Part shown: one piece after another, positions 52,670 through 63,900 of the stretch | How positions within the stretch are numbered: position 1 is the first letter of the stretch | Layout of the letters: each line of letters starts with the position of its first letter | Origin: Brasenia schreberi | Taxonomy: Eukaryota > Streptophyta > Magnoliopsida > Nymphaeales > Cabombaceae | Reading direction: 5' to 3' | Length of the DNA stretch: 64,000 bases | Assembly (NCBI GenBank): GCA_036023115.1 | Contig: JAYKKT010000061.1 | Coordinates: 13,419,501-13,483,500 of the forward strand | Notes under the pieces: generated by a model | The model's input: only the letters and a program-made list of their open reading frames with translations | Database searches by the model: none | What the model was told of the DNA's origin: nothing | Made by a program: the position numbers and the translations under genes

Positions 52670-55210
52670 TTGTTGCAGATCCTCATCATCATCATCAGCG
52701 ACACCTTCTTGGAAATCAAATTCTTATCTCCTTGATGTTGTTGTTGCGCTCCTTCCAAATTAATCTAAGCAATGTCTTCTTTAGTTAAGAGGGCATTTTC
52801 TTCAGTGTCTTCCATGACCCAATCTTCTAATATATCAAAATTATCCAAACTTATTTGATCGAACTAACTTTCTTCTCTATTTAATTTTTTTAATTGCCTA
52901 CGATAAACAAAGATAAACAATTAGTAAGTAATATTAACAATTGAAGACTGAAGTTAAACAATATTGAATTGAAAATTTGAAAGTAATACAACATTACCTT
53001 TCACGAAGGCGCATGTTACAACGAATATAAACTAAATCATTTAGTCTTTTGTGTTCCAACCTATTGCGCTTCTTTGTATGGATGTGTTTAAAAACACTCA
53101 AATTTCTTTCACAACCTGTTGCACTACAGGTTTGGCTTAAGACTCTCACTGCAAAATCTTTAAGGTTTGGACAATCAGTTCCAAACCTGTTCCACCAAAC
53201 ATCTGTAAAAAAAATATAAACATTAGAGACATAATAATCCACAGTAATGTAAGATGCAACTTAAATATGAAAATAAACAATGTACCTGGACGCATCATAG
53301 AGCGGTTGCGAATTACAACAGGCAAACCCATCAAGTGAAGAGCATTATCATATATCTCCATCTCTCGATGTATCGCATCTACTATGCTCTCATCAAGGAC
53401 TAATCTGTCGATGCATTCAATGATTCCTCGATTAACCTCACCGTCCCTTTTGAAGGTTGCTGAGTACCTTAATGATGGGTTTAGATAATAAGTTGCTGTA
53501 TGAATAGGCTGATGCAATTGTTTATTCCATCTACTATCAATTATTTTTCACACGGGCACATAATCTCTCTTTTTTCCATTAAAGTTATTTTTGATCGCTT
53601 CTTTTGCCCTATCCATGGCTTCATAAAGGTAGCCCATAGATGGTTTCTCCTCGCTGTCAGCCAATCTCAAAACTTTCACTAAAGGACAGGTAATTTTTAA
53701 TAATCTAACACATGCATTCCAAAATGAACTTCTAAAAATTGTTTCTGCAATCTCATTCAACTTTCTATTCCTTCTATTTTGAGGCAACTCTGCAAATTAT
53801 TGCCACTCATCTGAGGAGAACATTCTCTTTGAAGTTTGCTTCTGTCTCATAATACTTTGTACAGATAAGAAGTTTGTTACGAACCGAGTTGCAGCTGTAC
53901 AAAGAAGCTCTGCACCTTCTGTGTATCTCCTCATCATACACAAAACAAATGCATTATTGTAAATGAATTTTGTAATATCTTGGCAACACTCAGTTGCTGT
54001 CTTTATTTCATCCATCTCACCAATGTCCTCGAGGATGAGATCTAAACAATGGGCTGCACATGGTGTCCAGTAAAAAGTCTCATAAATATCAGCTAACTCC
54101 TTCACAGCTGCTTTGTAGTTAGCTGCATTATTTGTAATCAATTTGACTACATTTTCTAGCCCAACCTCTTGTATAACCTTATCAAATTGCTGTCGTAGGA
54201 TCTCTGCAGTGTGCCTCTCCTCTGACATACCTAGAGATCTTAAAAACATGAGTCATTTAGGACAATATACAAGAAAGTTTAGCAATGTCCTTCCTCGCCT
54301 ATCGGTTCATCCATCTGCCATGATAGTGCATCCTGTTTCCTTTCACGACTGTCTCAAAGTCGAACAATATTGTTGCACTCTCACTGCAAAATCTTTAAGG
54401 TTTGGACAATTAGTTTCAAACCTGTTCCACCAAACATCTGTAGAAAAAGACAAACATTATAGACATAATCCACAGTAATGTAAGATGAAACTTAAATATG
54501 AAACTTCTGATAAGAGGGCATCCTATATCGTGGACCAATGTTAGCAATTGCATCTGTCATTGCTTGAAAATGAAAATTGTTTGCTGCATTAAATGGAATG
54601 CATGCATCATAAAACCATCTTCCCACTGCAAGGTCTGCCTGAACATGCAGTTGTTCTGAAGCCATAGCAGCACGAATTCCTGGTTGAGCACCAGGTGTAG
54701 TGGAAGGAGGAAAGAATGAATGTATGCTAGAAGAAGAAGCTCTTCCTCTACTCCTTCCTGAACTTCCTCTTCTGCCACCTCCAAAGTCTTCAGCTGTAAC
54801 CCACTTTCCTCTAGTAGGTGCTCGTGAACTGCTACTACCAATCTCTGTTCGAGCATCTGAAGGCAAACTATCAGTGAATCCAAATCCAGTGGCAGTAGCA
54901 TCATCAGCTTCTTCATACATCTAAAAATCATCCTTTTGTTGTCTCCATTCTTGTATGTTCTGAATCATCTGTAGGCATTGCCATTTAATACCTTCTGGCA
55001 AACTTCTAACTCTGCTTGTGCATGGAGCAACTTCTTTCCTAGTTCCTGCTAGGTGGTGTTTCAACCTTGAAATTCCACCACTAACCACCTTTTCACAAAA
55101 TAGGCATCTGATTTTTAACCTTGAACCCTCAACTGGTATACCCCACTGCCATGCCGGATCATCAGACCGATAATGGGAGTCTCTACCACTCATTCCTGCC
55201 ATCTCAATCG
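52670..55210 (-). pseudogene. hAT3 transposase, broken
   Basis: BED finger intact at 55190-55030 ([20 protein letters not shown], then [16 protein letters not shown]), linker 54920-54600, DUF659 region with [16 protein letters not shown] and [13 protein letters not shown] in 54249-53797, [20 protein letters not shown] in 53787-53548, the helical part and [17 protein letters not shown] in 53517-53280, then after an intron [14 protein letters not shown] in 53200-52994. Stops near 54252, 53796 and 53548 and a foreign 125-bp patch at 54375-54500 break it. Confidence 0.87.
54375..54502 (-). repeat. Misplaced copy of the hAT intron/dimerisation-exon junction
   Basis: TCTCACTGCAAAATCTTTAA through ..GTAATGTAAGATG repeats sequence that normally sits at 53140-53280 in this element. 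It replaces about 40 bases present in hAT2 (34640-34675). Small variants (GTAGAAAAAGACAAA) match hAT2's version better than hAT3's own. Confidence 0.8.
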
Positions 55211-55971
55211 AGTACTTTAATTCAAGCAAAAACTTGAAAATAAAAGCACTTCGTAAGTCCCACAATCTTCAAATAACACTTAAATCGAGTGTCTCCCACT
55301 TCATGAATGCAATAAAAATCGTATACACACACTTAATAACTTCATATTTTGTCATTAAAAAAAAATGAAATAACACAAAAAACAACAAATATAAAGGAAA
55401 AAAGTGGAAAAACCATTAAAAATATACCTAAATCCGAGTTTGGAGGCTTGCACGGACACTGTAGGCCACAATTTTTGAGCTTTAAACACTAAAGAAGCGA
55501 AAATCGGTTCTTAGGGAGCTTGAAAAACTCAAGAAGAGAGAGGAAACCCGCGAGAAAACACGGGTTTCGTGCGGCCGAGGACCCTTTATAAGGGTCCCAG
55601 GGCGTATCGCCCGTATCGTGCGATACGGCCCGTATCACACGATACGGTACGATACACCTGCATTCACAATACGGGGCCCCGTATCGTATCGTGGTGGCCC
55701 ACGATACGGATAACACTGGATCCATGTAAATTTCTTCATTAAACCACCCTTAGAAGTGTAATTTTGACATCCATTTAAAATATATCTCAGTTTCTAATGA
55801 CATTCAAGGCAATTAGGGTTGTAATTGAAGTCATACAGGCCGAAAGAGCAAAACTCAAAAGCTCTTCCATGTTCTCAAGTATATTCTTTAGCAACTAATT
55901 TAGCGTTGTAACTTTATGATGATCCTTTGCTCTTGGTCTTGATTTGATAAACCCATCTACAACCAATGATC

Positions 55972-56319
55972 TGTTGTGAAGAGTAAGTTGACAGAATGTT
56001 TAGAGTCTAGGTTGTGTCGTGTAATGTCTTTATGTTCAGTTCTATGTAATTAGTGTGAGTGATGTACGGTTTGGATTTCAGTGGATAAGATTTTAATCCA
56101 TTGGGACCCGAATCCTATTAGTTACTAATTAGGGGTATTTTAGTCTTTCAAGTTAGATTAGTAGTATTTAAAATATTGTCATTAGGGTTAGGGTGTGTGA
56201 AAAAACGTGGGCAGCACGTGGCGGTAGCCAAGGGGTGCCGACCTGCACCCTTCTTCATTTTCTCTTGTATTCTTCTGTTTTCTGATGAATAAAATATATT
56301 TTGGAGGGTCAAATCAATA
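55972..56319 (+). repeat. Left LTR of copia D2
   Basis: TGTTGTGAAGAG start, ..GGTCAAATCAATA end, followed by TGGTATTAGAGCC at 56320-56332 (initiator tRNA-Met type primer site). 348 bp. The U3 lacks the CCAACGGCTA motif of the other copia LTRs here. Confidence 0.8.
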
Positions 56320-56767
56320 TGGTATTAGAGCCTAATCACGAAGTTTCATGAAGTGTTCTCATACCGATTAAGTGGATTTAACCAAAATCATAAGCCTATT
56401 TGATTGTTTGGTTGAATGTTTTCTTCTATTTTAATGATCATAGAAAGAATCTATAAAAGGAGGGGATTCTATCCATTGAATTGAAGATACCGTGAGTGAA
56501 GTGCAAATTTTATTAGTGATTTTGTGGATTACATCGGTATTCTGTTTCTTCTTCATATCATGTTTCACGATTTTATGAAGTACATAACAAAGGGTTATGC
56601 ACAAGTAACTTAGGGTTCACGGGTTCTTAAAGTGAAGCAGATTCTTAGGGTATTTCAGTCCCTTGGTATATTTCATACACACACAGCTGATTTGATAGTG
56701 TTTCAAGTGTATTTAATTTAAATTGTAGGTGATTAAAAAAAAAGAAAAGATTACCTTGGAAATATTC

Positions 56768-57790
56768 ATGGAAAGAATCAAGATAGGTGATACAAATGAA
56801 CAGTGTTCTACAGATAAAAATGAAGGGTTCCAGATAACCAATCTGAAATTAGATGGAAAACATTATCCCCAGTAGGCTCGTTCAATTAAACTGATAATTA
56901 TGGCCAGGAGGTGTTGGGATTACATAACGGGTGAAGTAACTCAACCTTTAAGTACATATCCTCTTTATTCTAGATGGAGAAAAGAAAATGCACGGGTGAG
57001 TGCTTGGTTGATTTAGTCTATGACACTTTCCATTGGTAGTACCTTTATGTGCTTGGAAACAGCCAGAGAGATATGGTTGGCAGTACAGGAGGCTTATGCC
57101 CAGAGAAAAAACATTACAAAGAAGTATGATCTTATAGAAAAGATTAGGAAGTGCCGACAGGGAGGAAGAACTATCAGTGAGTACTTTGCAGAACTCAGAG
57201 GTCTGTGAGAGGAATTACAATTCTACTCCAAAACCAAATGCCAGAGCTGCACACTTGAGCGCAATGAAGAATTTGAAGAGCGAAAATTATTTGATCTTCT
57301 ATGGGAAATTTCTTCTGAGTATGAGGTTGTTAAGAACAATATTCTTAGTAGAGAAGAACTCCCACCATTGAGTACAGTATATTCTCTCCTACTTCGTGAA
57401 GAGGACAGAAAGCAGCTAGAAAAGGAAACCAAAATGAATATATCAGAAACTTCATCATTCGTAGGAAGAGATACATCTACTCCCACCTTTTCTAGGGAGA
57501 GAGGAGATTATGGACGAGGCAGAGGTAGATCTGGGACCACTTCTGAAGACAAGGATAAGTTAATCTGTTCACATTGTAGAAAATCACGCCATACGAGGAA
57601 AACATGTTGGAAATTAGTTGGAGTACCTACTCAATTTCAGAATCAGAATCGATCCAATAGGGCTTACTTCAGCAGTGATCAGACAGAGAAACTGAGGAAT
57701 GATGATAGTACGGTCTCGTTAGCAAATATGAAGAAAGAAATTGAACTCCTTAAAGCCAGACTAACTGATTCTCAATCTGCGTCTACATAA
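56768..57790 (+). pseudogene. Copia D2 gag
   Basis: ATG at 56768 (MERIKIGDTNE), LDGKHYPQ, IWLAVQEAYAQRKNITKKYD and SREELPPLSTVYSLLLREED follow the copia D capsid. Arg/Gly-rich linker, then the zinc knuckle CSHCRKSRHTRKTC near 57568-57608, keeping C-x2-C-x4-H-x4-C. Stops: TAG at 56873, TAG near 57015, TGA near 57206 and a shift near 57210-57370. Confidence 0.83.
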
Positions 57791-57869
57791 TCTCACAGTG
57801 ATCCTCAGGCCACAGTGGTATATCCTTTTTCTTTCCTGACTCAGGGTAATATTGGTTCTTTTATTCATG

Positions 57870-58334
57870 TATTTGGGTTATTGATTCAGGTGCGACATAT
57901 CATATGGTCAGTCGAAGAGAGTTTTTTGATAATTATGAATTATCTCAAGACAGCATTAATATCAAACTCACAGATGGTTCCTATACTCCCATAGTTGGAA
58001 AATGAAGTATTACTACTTCGTTTGGTATCTTAAAGAATGTCCTGCATGTTCCAAATATCTCAGTCAACTTATTATCTGTGTTTGCTATGACTAGAGATAA
58101 AAAATGTAGTATAATATTTGATTCTACTGGGTGTTACTTTCAGGAGATGCAGACGGGGAGGATCTTTGGACAGGGTAGTGCGAAAAGAGGCTTATATTTC
58201 TGCGAGGATCATAAAGGAGCAACACTGCAATCAATTGTGATCACCAGGGAACAGAAAGAGGACATATCTCGATGGCATCAAATATTGGGACATTTACCAT
58301 TATCTAAGCTGAGAATGTTACTGCCAAAATTTAA
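57870..58334 (+). pseudogene. Copia D2 protease and GAG-pre-integrase start
   Basis: VIDSGATYHMVSRREFFDN carries the catalytic Asp-Ser-Gly. One TGA at 58003 interrupts it. 58078-58334 continues SVFAMTRDKKCSIIFDS..., ending WHQILGHLPLSKLRMLLPKF, the two His of the HHCC zinc site. The two Cys lie on the other side of the LINE. Confidence 0.83.
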
Positions 58335-58363
58335 CAACAACAACAACTAAGCCTTTTCCCATA

Positions 58364-61171
58364 CTAGACGGGGTCGGCTACATGGATTCTTTGTTTCCAC
58401 AGATCCCTATCGTGTGCCATGTTAGCAGTTAACTCCCAATAAGCTAGATCATTCTTTATTGTTTCTTTCCAACACTTTTGTGGTCGTCCTCTACCTCTTT
58501 TAATACTTTCCAAATTTAGGTTTTCTAACCTTCTTACAGGTTCTTCTTTTGATCTTCTTTCTATATGTCCAAACCATCTTAAACGATGTTCTCTCATTTT
58601 ATCCTCTATTGGTGCCACTCCTAATTTGTTTCTAATAACCTCATTATGTATACGGTCTTTTCTTGTATGACCACTCATCCATCTCAACATCTTCATTTCT
58701 GTCACAGACATCTTTTGTACATGTTGATGATTAACTGCCCAACACTCAGAACCATAAAACATGGCAGGCCTAACTGCGGCTCTATAATATTTACCTTTTA
58801 ATTTTAATGGTATCTTCTTATCACAAAGAATACCTGATGCTCCTCTCCATTTTAACCAACCAGCATTAATTCTATGTGTAACATCTCCATCAATTCTTCC
58901 ATCACTTTGAAAAATTGACCCTAAGTATTTAAAACTTTCCTTTTGGGGAATGCAATGTGTGCCAATTTTAATTTCTATGTCCTCTGAAATAGCCAAATGA
59001 TCAAACTTACATTCCATATATTCTGTCTTTGTTCTACTAAGTCGGAGGCCTTTGTTTTCTAATGTTTCTCTCCATAGTTCCAATTTTCTATTAACTTTTT
59101 CCTTAGACTCCTCCACTAATACAATGTCATCTGCAAATAACATACACCAAGGTACTTCATCTTGAATATGTTTTGTTAACTCATCCATCACCATTATAAA
59201 TAAGTATGGACTTAAAGTTGATCCTTGATGTAACCCAATATTAACTTCAAAGAAGTCTGTCGTTCCTTCATGAGTCCTCACACATGTTTTTGCACCATCA
59301 TACATGTCTCTTATAAGGTTAATATATGTCAATGGGAGACCTCTTTTTTCCAAAGTTCTCCAAAGAACCTCCCTCGGTACCCTATCATAAGCTTTTTCTA
59401 AATCAATAAATATCATGTGAAGGTCTTTCTTTTTTGCTCTAAAATGTTCCATAAGACGTCTCAAAAGGTGAATCGCTTCAATAGTAGATCTACCTGGCAT
59501 AAATCCAAATTGGTTCTCCGTTGTACTTGATACTTGTCTTAACCTACATTCAATAATTCTTTCCCATAATTTCATAGTATGACTCATTAACTTGATACCT
59601 CGATAATTCGCACAATTTTGAATGTCTCCCTTGTTCTTATATACGGGTATAAGTGTACTTGCTCTCCATTCCTCAGGCATCTTTTGGTTTTTCCATATTT
59701 CATTAAATAGTCTTGTGAGCCAAGTGATTCCTATTTCTCCTAGTATTTTCCAAACTTCTATAGGAATATTATCTGGTCCTACCGATTTACCACTCTTCAT
59801 ATGTTTAAGAGCCTCTTTGACTTCATTCTTTTGAATACGTCGGTAGAAATTGTGGTTTATATACTTTTCTGACTTGGCTAAATCTCCTAAACTAATACTA
59901 ACATCTTTATTTTCATTAAAAAGATTATAAAAATAGTTTTTCCATCTATTTCTTATATCATCATTTGCCACTAGAATTTTTTCATCCTCGTCTTTTATGC
60001 ATCTAACATAATTAAGATCTTTAGTTTTCTTATCTCTAGCCCTAGCTATCCTAAAAATATCTCTTTCACCCTCTTTTGAGTTGAGTTTTTTATATAAGTC
60101 CTCCCAAATCTTAGCTTTTGCTTCACTAACGGCTTTTTTTGCTTCCTTCTTTGCTTTCTTATAAGCTTCTAAAGTTTCACTAGTTTTCTTAGCATAATGT
60201 AATTTGTAACATGCCCTCTTTGCCTTGATTTTGTTTTGTACTACTTCACTCCACCACCAAGCTTCTTTTTGTGCCGGTACACCTCCCTTAGATACCCCTA
60301 ACACATCTTTCGCCACTTTCTTAATATGTATAGCCATATTGTTCCACATATCAGAGGGTGTGCCAACATAATTCCAAACATCTCCTTGAAGGACTTTTTG
60401 TTTAAATATATCTTCTTTCTCACTTTTGATGTTCCACCATTTAGTCCGAATAGCTCGATGCACTCTTTTCTTCTTTGTCCATTTTTTTATTTGTAAATCC
60501 ATAACTAAAAGTCGATGTTGGGTGGTTAAGCTTTCTCCTGGAATTACCTTACAATCTTTACAACACGCTCTATCTTTTTTTCTACAAATAAAGTAATCAA
60601 TTTGTGTTTGTGATAAGCCACTCTTATAAGTAATTAAATGTTCATCTCGTTTTTTGAAGATTGTATTGACTATAAAGAGATCAAATGACATAGCAAAATT
60701 TAAAATCTCCCTACCTTCCTCGTTTATATCCCCATAACCAAAGTTTCCATGAATCCCTTGATATCCTAATGCCTCTTTACCGACATGTCCATTTAAATCT
60801 CCTCCTAAACAAATCATCTCCCTTTGTGGAATCTTTTGAAACACCTTATCTAACTCTTCCCAAAAAACTGTCTTTATAGTATCTTCTAGTCCTACTTGGG
60901 GTGCGTAAGCACAAACTATATTCAAAACCTCTACTCCTAACACTAATTTCAATGTCATGATTCGGTCACCATATCGTTGTATGTCTACTACACTCTCCTT
61001 TAAATCTTTATTTATGATAATACCAACTCCGTTTCGGGCCTTTTCTTTACCTGAGTACCATAATTTAAAACCTGTATCCTCTATCTCCTTTGCTTTTTCT
61101 CCAACCCATTTTGTCTCTTGTAAACATAGAATATGAATCTTTCTCCGAATCATAGTATCTACCACCTCCAT
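58364..61171 (-). CDS. LINE endonuclease-reverse transcriptase, open 935 codons
   Basis: N-terminal APE-type endonuclease: LQETKW (Glu), [20 protein letters not shown] (Asp, Asn), IDYFICRK and [13 protein letters not shown] (His). RT from about residue 440: [65 protein letters not shown] and the catalytic [15 protein letters not shown]-terminal conserved region ends [14 protein letters not shown]. All key residues are present and there is no stop. But the first ATG falls inside the endonuclease: the open frame extends upstream to 61261 and encodes the conserved first strand ([12 protein letters not shown]) without an ATG. An ATG at 61259 lies in another frame, separated by a run of five G. 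Confidence 0.93.
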   Translation of the reverse strand: MEVVDTMIRRKIHILCLQETKWVGEKAKEIEDTGFKLWYSGKEKARNGVGIIINKDLKESVVDIQRYGDRIMTLKLVLGVEVLNIVCAYAPQVGLEDTIKTVFWEELDKVFQKIPQREMICLGGDLNGHVGKEALGYQGIHGNFGYGDINEEGREILNFAMSFDLFIVNTIFKKRDEHLITYKSGLSQTQIDYFICRKKDRACCKDCKVIPGESLTTQHRLLVMDLQIKKWTKKKRVHRAIRTKWWNIKSEKEDIFKQKVLQGDVWNYVGTPSDMWNNMAIHIKKVAKDVLGVSKGGVPAQKEAWWWSEVVQNKIKAKRACYKLHYAKKTSETLEAYKKAKKEAKKAVSEAKAKIWEDLYKKLNSKEGERDIFRIARARDKKTKDLNYVRCIKDEDEKILVANDDIRNRWKNYFYNLFNENKDVSISLGDLAKSEKYINHNFYRRIQKNEVKEALKHMKSGKSVGPDNIPIEVWKILGEIGITWLTRLFNEIWKNQKMPEEWRASTLIPVYKNKGDIQNCANYRGIKLMSHTMKLWERIIECRLRQVSSTTENQFGFMPGRSTIEAIHLLRRLMEHFRAKKKDLHMIFIDLEKAYDRVPREVLWRTLEKRGLPLTYINLIRDMYDGAKTCVRTHEGTTDFFEVNIGLHQGSTLSPYLFIMVMDELTKHIQDEVPWCMLFADDIVLVEESKEKVNRKLELWRETLENKGLRLSRTKTEYMECKFDHLAISEDIEIKIGTHCIPQKESFKYLGSIFQSDGRIDGDVTHRINAGWLKWRGASGILCDKKIPLKLKGKYYRAAVRPAMFYGSECWAVNHQHVQKMSVTEMKMLRWMSGHTRKDRIHNEVIRNKLGVAPIEDKMREHRLRWFGHIERRSKEEPVRRLENLNLESIKRGRGRPQKCWKETIKNDLAYWELTANMAHDRDLWKQRIHVADPV

Positions 61172-61605
61172 TAGCTTACCCGATAATGTTCCGATATTCC
61201 AAGAACCAATACGAATCTTATTTTCTAGGACTAGCTTCCTTACCCCCGCATCCGTCCATAATCAAAATGCGGAGACCCCTCTGAAAATTTTTCACTACAT
61301 TCGGGCGGCAATGTAGCGGGACTAACTTCTTTACCCAAACCCGTCCATGATGTGGGAACCCTCTCTGCAATTGATTCACTACATTCGGGCGAAAATGTAG
61401 TGGCCCTTGCTTACTTCTTACTGCATTCGGGCTCTGCAGCACGTCGCTAGGCGGGGACGCCCCAAAGCAATGCTCATAATTTTTGTAATCCATGTTGTAG
61501 AAATCCGACGAAGTTTTACGCTGGCTGTCGGAAGCCTAACACAACCCTCCTCCTTTATCCGGGCTTGGGACCGGCAATGCAAGGGTGATCCCTTACATGG
61601 GCGGA
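61172..61605 (-). other. LINE 5' leader
   Basis: It holds a 91-codon frame at 61493-61218 with an internally repeated CRPNVV/FRPNVV segment (CACTACATTCGGGCG occurs twice in the + strand). This end is retained in the short element at 24661-24873, so it is likely needed for transcription, as RTE leaders hold an internal promoter. I do not treat the 91-codon frame as a gene. Confidence 0.55.
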
Positions 61606-61623
61606 GTTACTGCCAAAATTTAA

Positions 61624-62430
61624 GGATTGTAATAATTTGAATTTAAATTATGAGACTTGTCAAAAGGCTAAGCATGATCGTGTTTCTTTTCCTTTAAGTG
61701 AAGACAGATCTGTTATTCCTTTTGAGATTGTTCATTTAGATATTTGGGGCCCTTGCTCTACTACATCTGTGCATGGATATAAGTATTTTGTTTCCTTTAT
61801 TGATGATTGCACAAGATTCACAATGATGTATCTTATGAAAACTAAAGATGAAGTGAAGAATATTCTTCTAATATACTGCCAATTTGTATATACTCAATTT
61901 CAGAAAGCTATAAGAGTTTTCCGCAGTGATAATGGGGATAAGTTTATGTCTCAATCCCTTAATTCATACTTTCTAGCAGAGAAAATCTTGCATCAGACTT
62001 CATATGCCTATTCTTCTCAATAGAATGGAGTTGCAGAGAGAAAGAATAGACATATATTAGAAGTTGCAAGGACACTTCTTATTGGATGTAATTCTCCTAA
62101 ATACTATTAGGGTGAAGCAATTTTAACTGCAGTCTTCCTGATAAATCGAATGCCCAGCAGAGTACTCTATAGAGATACTTCATTTCATTTATTGTGTCCC
62201 TCTTAGAAACAATTTCATTTGCTCCCAAGGGTGTGTGGTTGTACTTGTTTTGTACATGTTCATCGTGGATTGAGGGATAAGTTAGATGCTAGAGCGATTA
62301 AATGTATTTTTCTGGGATACTCGTCTACCCAAAAAGGTTATAAATGCTATGATCCACTAAGAAGAAAGCTATATGTTACAATGGATGTCACTTTTCATGA
62401 AGATACTTCATTTTATGATTCATGAGAAGT
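61624..62430 (+). pseudogene. Copia D2 integrase
   Basis: Continues after the LINE: YETCQKAKHDRVSFP (the Cys of HHCC), [81 protein letters not shown] and E are visible. TAG stops stand in place of Gln near 62023 and Trp near 62108; others near 62203 and 62424. Confidence 0.84.
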
Positions 62431-63900
62431 TGATCATTCATCTATGCAGACGCCTTATGTTATGCCACTTCCACCAGCAGAAGCACATCGTATACATGAT
62501 GAAGGAGAGGAAGAGATGTCATTTTCTCATACAAAAAATATACAAGTGTATACTAGAGGGGAAAGGAAGGTTGTTGCTCCTCAGCTATCGATCACTCCTT
62601 ATCATAATTCTGTCCTAGAATCAGTCCCACATCAGATTCAGGAAGTCTCTCAGCATTCTAATGATGAGTTGGATGACTTACCTATTGTTATCAGAAAAGG
62701 AAAACGGAAAACAACGAAATATTTCTTAGAAAAAATGGTATCTTACTCTAATTATCCTAAAGAATATTAGGTGTTTATTATGAATGCAGATTCTATTCTC
62801 ATACCAAAAACCTACGAAGAAGCAAGACAACATCCAGAGTGAAAAACAACAATGGAAGAAGAAATTACAGCCCTTGTAAGGAATAACACGTGGGAACTAA
62901 CAGATCTGCCTGCAGGACGGAAAACAATGGGATGTAAATGGGTATTTTCTGTAAAGTATAAGGCTGATGGCAATATAAAAAGATATAAAGCTAGACTAGT
63001 AGCTAAAGGGTACAACCAGTCTTTTGGTATAGACTATACAGAAACATTTGCTCCTGTTGTAAAGATGAACACTATGAGGATTATTTTGAGTTTGGCAGTA
63101 AATAAAGGATGACAATTATGGCAGTTAGATGTTAAGAATGCATTCCTTCAGGGTGATCTTCTAGAAGACATTTATATGGATTTACCTCCTAGGAATACAA
63201 TGGAAAAGATACAAAACAAGGTTTGTAAGTTAAAGAAATCGCTTTATGGGTTAAAGCAATCTCCACGGGCCTGGTTTGAAAAATTTAGTGATGGAATCAT
63301 GAAGTTAGGTTTTAAGCAAAGTGTCAGTGATCACACTCTTCATCAGACGAGATCAGAAGAGTATTATATTACTGGTATATATAGATGACATTATCATTAC
63401 AGGGGATGATGCTGAAGGTATAACCTATCTAAAGAAAATGCTCCATACGTTATTTGATCTGAAAGATTTAGGAAGGTTACATTATTTTTTGGGAATATAA
63501 GTAATTCATAAAGAGAATGGATTATTCTTAAGTCAGAGGAAATATATCCTAGACCTACTGAAGGAAACAAAAATGAAAGATTGCCGAATATGCTCCATTC
63601 CTATGAAAATCCCTAAGGGTGATAATTTTGAGCTTGCAGAACCCTATGAAGATGTTGGAAAATACCAGAGATTAGTAGGAAAACTGATATATGTAACGAT
63701 CATAAGACCAGATATCACCTTTGCAGTTGGATATGCAAGTAGGTGGATGCACAGTCCTTCTAAACATCATATGAATACAGTTTTCCATATTACTCGATAT
63801 TTGAAATCCTCTATCACGTATGGCTTGCTATATACTCCACACCTAACTTTGGATATAGAAATTTACTTCAGATTGGGCAGGTTCGAAGACTGATCGGAAG
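62431..63900 (+). pseudogene. Copia D2 reverse transcriptase and RNase H start
   Basis: Linker 62444-62770, then [81 protein letters not shown], the box as VYIDDIIITG after a shift near 63345, LLKETKMKDCRICSIPMKIP, and the RNase H start [20 protein letters not shown]. Stops near 62768, 62840 and 63110 and two shifts break it. Confidence 0.84.

Larger units (their letters stand above)
52326..55718 (-). mobile_element. hAT3: hAT transposon inside copia F
   Basis: Exact duplications GATCCATG at 52318-52325 and 55719-55726. Ends CAGTGTTATCTGACGCG (left) and inverted CAGTGTTATCCGTATCG (right). 3393 bp, transposase on the - strand, same gene layout as hAT1 and hAT2. The GTATCG/CGATAC arrays flank it at 52345-52400 and 55600-55710. 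Confidence 0.93.
51349..55971 (-). mobile_element. Copia F: decayed copia element, 5' part lost
   Basis: 3' LTR at 51349-51759, purine tract, RNase H and RT remnants to 52317, then hAT3, then more RT 55727-55970 (YNAKLVAKEYT-like, MGLSNQDQ). It is cut off at the LTR of copia D2. In RNase H a deletion fuses SYLTISPPDISYVV to DNTFREQRKHIEMDYHFI. It is the most decayed copia here. Confidence 0.75.
58335..61605 (-). mobile_element. Full-length RTE-clade LINE in copia D2
   Basis: An exact 18-bp duplication GTTACTGCCAAAATTTAA lies at 58317-58334 and 61606-61623. The 3' end is a short UTR with GGCTTAG(TTG)n; the 5' end is a ~340-bp leader. 3.27 kb, the usual length of plant RTE. It carries one long open frame. 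Its sequence is the reference against which all other LINE pieces in this window can be placed. Confidence 0.95.

Noticed and set aside
61218..61493. 91-codon gene upstream of the LINE frame
   Set aside because: It is the LINE leader with an internal repeat, also retained in the short derivative; no protein family is recognised.
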